A stretch of DNA of 64,000 nt from JAJPKR01 sp050746125 (GTDB lineage: Bacteria > Acidobacteriota > Terriglobia > Terriglobales > SCQP01). Numbering within the stretch: the first letter of the stretch is position 1; every line of letters begins with the position of its first letter. Both the position numbers and the translations under genes were made by a program. The stretch spans positions 1 to 64,000 of the forward strand of contig JBOGKX010000005.1 of assembly GCA_050746125.1 (NCBI GenBank), written 5' to 3'. This document shows positions 62,152 through 64,000 of this stretch, piece after piece. The notes beneath the pieces are model-generated. The model worked only from the letters and a program-made list of their open reading frames with translations. It was not told the DNA's origin and did not search any database.

Positions 62152-63489
62152 GTGTCCCTGTTTCCTCTTGCCGAGCCGCAAGCCGCCGATCCGGCGGGCC
62201 GGCCGCTAGCCGACCGCATGCGGCCGCGCACGCTTGACGAGTTCATCGGGCAGCGCCACCTGCTGGCGCCCGGCAAACCGCTGCGGCGGCAGATCGAGCG
62301 CGACGAGCTGGGCTCGATCCTGCTTTGGGGGCCGCCGGGGGTGGGCAAGACCACGCTGGCGCGCATCATCGCCAACCTGACGCGGCGGCTCTTCGTGCCC
62401 TTCAGCGCCGTGACCAGCGGCATCAAGGAGATCCGGCAGGTCATGGCGGATGCCGAACGCGCCTGGCGGGCGGGCACGCGCACGATCCTTTTCGTGGACG
62501 AGATTCACCGCTTCAACAAGGCGCAGCAGGACGCGTTCTTGCCTTACGTGGAGCAGGGCGCCATCACGCTGATCGGCGCCACCACCGAGAACCCCAGCTT
62601 CGAAGTCATCTCGGCGCTGCTGTCGCGGGCGCGCGTGTACGTGCTCCATGCGCTGAGCGAAGAGGAGATCGTGACCTTGCTGGAGCGGGCGCTGGCCGAC
62701 CGCGAGCACGGCGTGGAGGCGGCGGCAGGCGCGCCGGTGGAGGTCGAGCCGCAAGCCTTGCGGCGCATCGCCGTCTTCGCCAACGGCGACGCCCGCGTCG
62801 CCTATAACGCGCTCGAAGCGGCGGCGGCGGGAACGCCCCCCGAGAGCGGCGTGGTGCGCGTCACCGCGCAACGGCTGGAAGAGACGCTGCAACGCAAGCT
62901 GCTGTTCTACGACAAGGCCGGCGAGGAGCACTTCAACCTCATCTCCGCTCTGCACAAATCGCTGCGTAACAGCGACGTGGATGCCGGCCTCTATTGGCTG
63001 GGGCGGATGCTCGAGAGCGGCGAGGATCCGCTCTACATCGCCCGCCGCCTGGCGCGCTTCGCCAGCGAGGACGTGGGCTTGGCCGATCCGCGCGCGCTCG
63101 AGCAGGCCATGGCGGCGCAGCAGGCGGTGCACTTCATCGGCCTGCCGGAAGGAGCGCTGGCGCTGGCGCAAGCCTGCGCCTATCTCGCCCTGGCACCGAA
63201 ATCGAACGCGCTCTACGCCGCCTACGACGCGGTGCTGCAAGACGTGCGCGAGACGGTGGATCAGCCGGTGCCGCTGCACCTGCGCAACGCGCCGACGGGG
63301 CTGATGAAAAATCTCGGCTACGGCCAGGGCTACCAGTACGCCCACGATCTCGAGGCCAAGGTCGCCGCCATGCATTGCCTGCCCGAGAACTTGCGCGACC
63401 GCCGCTATTACCGCCCGACGCGCGAAGGCTGGGAGGCGCGCGCCGCCGAGCGACTGGAAGCGTTGGCGCGCCTGCGCCGCGAAGGCTAA
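62152..63489 (+). CDS. rarA: Replication-associated recombination protein RarA (MgsA)
   Basis: 445 residues from GTG 62152. It is an AAA+ clamp-loader-like ATPase with Walker A LWGPPGVGKTTLAR near residue 60, Walker B LFVDEIHRFNKAQQD and sensor 1 GATTENPSF. The C-terminal tetramerisation region (DKAGEEHFNLISALHKSLR, DPLYIARRLARFASED) is typical of MgsA/WRNIP1 proteins acting at stalled replication forks. It is normal in length. polA follows at once on the same strand. Confidence 0.94.
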   Translation: MSLFPLAEPQAADPAGRPLADRMRPRTLDEFIGQRHLLAPGKPLRRQIERDELGSILLWGPPGVGKTTLARIIANLTRRLFVPFSAVTSGIKEIRQVMADAERAWRAGTRTILFVDEIHRFNKAQQDAFLPYVEQGAITLIGATTENPSFEVISALLSRARVYVLHALSEEEIVTLLERALADREHGVEAAAGAPVEVEPQALRRIAVFANGDARVAYNALEAAAAGTPPESGVVRVTAQRLEETLQRKLLFYDKAGEEHFNLISALHKSLRNSDVDAGLYWLGRMLESGEDPLYIARRLARFASEDVGLADPRALEQAMAAQQAVHFIGLPEGALALAQACAYLALAPKSNALYAAYDAVLQDVRETVDQPVPLHLRNAPTGLMKNLGYGQGYQYAHDLEAKVAAMHCLPENLRDRRYYRPTREGWEARAAERLEALARLRREG

Positions 63490-63501
63490 GCGCTCGCGGC
63501 C

Positions 63502-63507
63502 TACAAT
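63502..63507 (+). promoter_or_regulatory. -10 hexamer of a probable leaderless promoter (polA)
   Basis: TACAAT ends five bases before ATG 63513, with no Shine-Dalgarno between them. Confidence 0.6.
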
Positions 63508-63512
63508 CAAGC

Positions 63513-64000
63513 ATGCCTGCCCGCGAAGTCCCCGCCGCCGATCTGTACCTGATCGACACGATGGGGTACATCTTTCGCGCCTACCATGCCCTGCCGCGCC
63601 TTTCCAACTCGCGCGGCACGCCGACCGGCGCGGTGTTGGGCTTCACCAACATGCTGCGCAAGCTGCTGAAAGAGGCGCGCCCAGAGGCGATCGCGGCGGT
63701 ATTCGACTCTTCAGGGCCGACCTTTCGCGACCAGGCTTATCCGCAGTACAAGGCGACGCGGCAAGCGATGCCGGAAGACCTGGGGCCGCAGTTCCCCTAC
63801 ATTCGCCGCGTGCTCGAGGCGTATCGCGTGCCGATTCTGCTGTACGAGGGCTACGAGGCCGACGACGTGATCGGCAGCCTGGCGCGGCAAGCCGCGGAGC
63901 AGGACCGGCGCGTAGTGATCGTCTCGAGCGACAAGGATCTGCTGCAATTGGTAACAGAGCGGGTGGCGGTGCTGATTCCCACCCGCGGCGACTTACTGGC
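63513..64000 (+). CDS. polA: DNA polymerase I, N-terminal 5'-3' exonuclease domain (partial)
   Basis: The first 162 codons are in the window; the gene runs off the right end. The 5' nuclease domain shows LIDTMGYIFRAYHAL with the first metal Asp, GAVLGFTNMLRKLL, AVFDSSGPTFRDQAYPQYKA with the second Asp, GYEADDVIGSLARQA and VIVSSDKDLLQLV. These are all metal-binding acidic blocks of PolA/FEN-type nucleases. Whether the polymerase and proofreading domains follow cannot be seen. Confidence 0.93.
   Translation, partial: MPAREVPAADLYLIDTMGYIFRAYHALPRLSNSRGTPTGAVLGFTNMLRKLLKEARPEAIAAVFDSSGPTFRDQAYPQYKATRQAMPEDLGPQFPYIRRVLEAYRVPILLYEGYEADDVIGSLARQAAEQDRRVVIVSSDKDLLQLVTERVAVLIPTRGDLL

Overview
The window is a high-GC, gene-dense chromosomal segment, most likely from an Acidobacteriota (Terriglobia/Bryobacter/Solibacter-like) bacterium. 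The evidence is a VWFA-domain protein of the type typical of that phylum, a large secreted sortilin/BNR beta-propeller protein, MqnA (futalosine menaquinone pathway), Gld-type ABC genes and very tight gene packing. This placement is inferred from gene content; no rRNA gene is present. I found no rRNA, tRNA, CRISPR array, transposase or prophage.

Layout. 0-14 kb: an ABC-2 exporter end, a tandem GNAT, a secreted beta-propeller protein, a PafA-like phosphatase, a lipid kinase, an FNT channel, ruvA-mqnA, an M1 peptidase and miaA. 14-24 kb: a LuxR-HTH protein, a zinc dehydrogenase, an overlapping response regulator/histidine kinase/MBL hydrolase/aminotransferase operon, a TPR protein, lexA and a GH30 glycosidase. 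24-31 kb: a large ferritin-like diiron protein of unknown function, a YD-repeat protein between two copies of a hairpin-associated repeat, and a Gld-type ABC operon ending in a DUF4340 protein. 31-34.5 kb: coaD, an aminotransferase and the VWFA protein.

34.6-45 kb is the most distinctive region. Nine co-directional genes, mostly overlapping or within about 25 bp, encode a membrane cytochrome c, NarG, NarH, NarJ, NarI, a Tat-type Rieske protein, a cytochrome b fused to a c-type cytochrome domain, a YtfE/RIC-like hemerythrin and an HPP-family membrane protein. A TGA-N6-TCA (CRP/FNR-class) palindrome lies about 42 bp before the predicted start of transcription. I read this as a single anaerobically induced nitrate-respiration unit that carries its own menaquinol-oxidising bc complex, nitrosative-damage repair and a candidate nitrite/nitrate transporter. 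MqnA elsewhere in the window fits a menaquinone-based chain.

45-64 kb: a minus-strand operon uvrA - response regulator - histidine kinase - purS - glmS, a SpoIIE-type phosphatase, an SGNH hydrolase, a beta-propeller/radical SAM/small protein/methyltransferase group, 3-hydroxyacyl-CoA dehydrogenase plus thiolase, an RNA methyltransferase, rarA and the 5' end of polA.

Regulation. At least nine first-of-operon genes have a TANNNT -10 hexamer ending five or six bases before the start codon and no convincing Shine-Dalgarno sequence, so leaderless transcription appears common here. Other genes (for example 5141, 17282, 34791 and 54248) have clear Shine-Dalgarno sequences.
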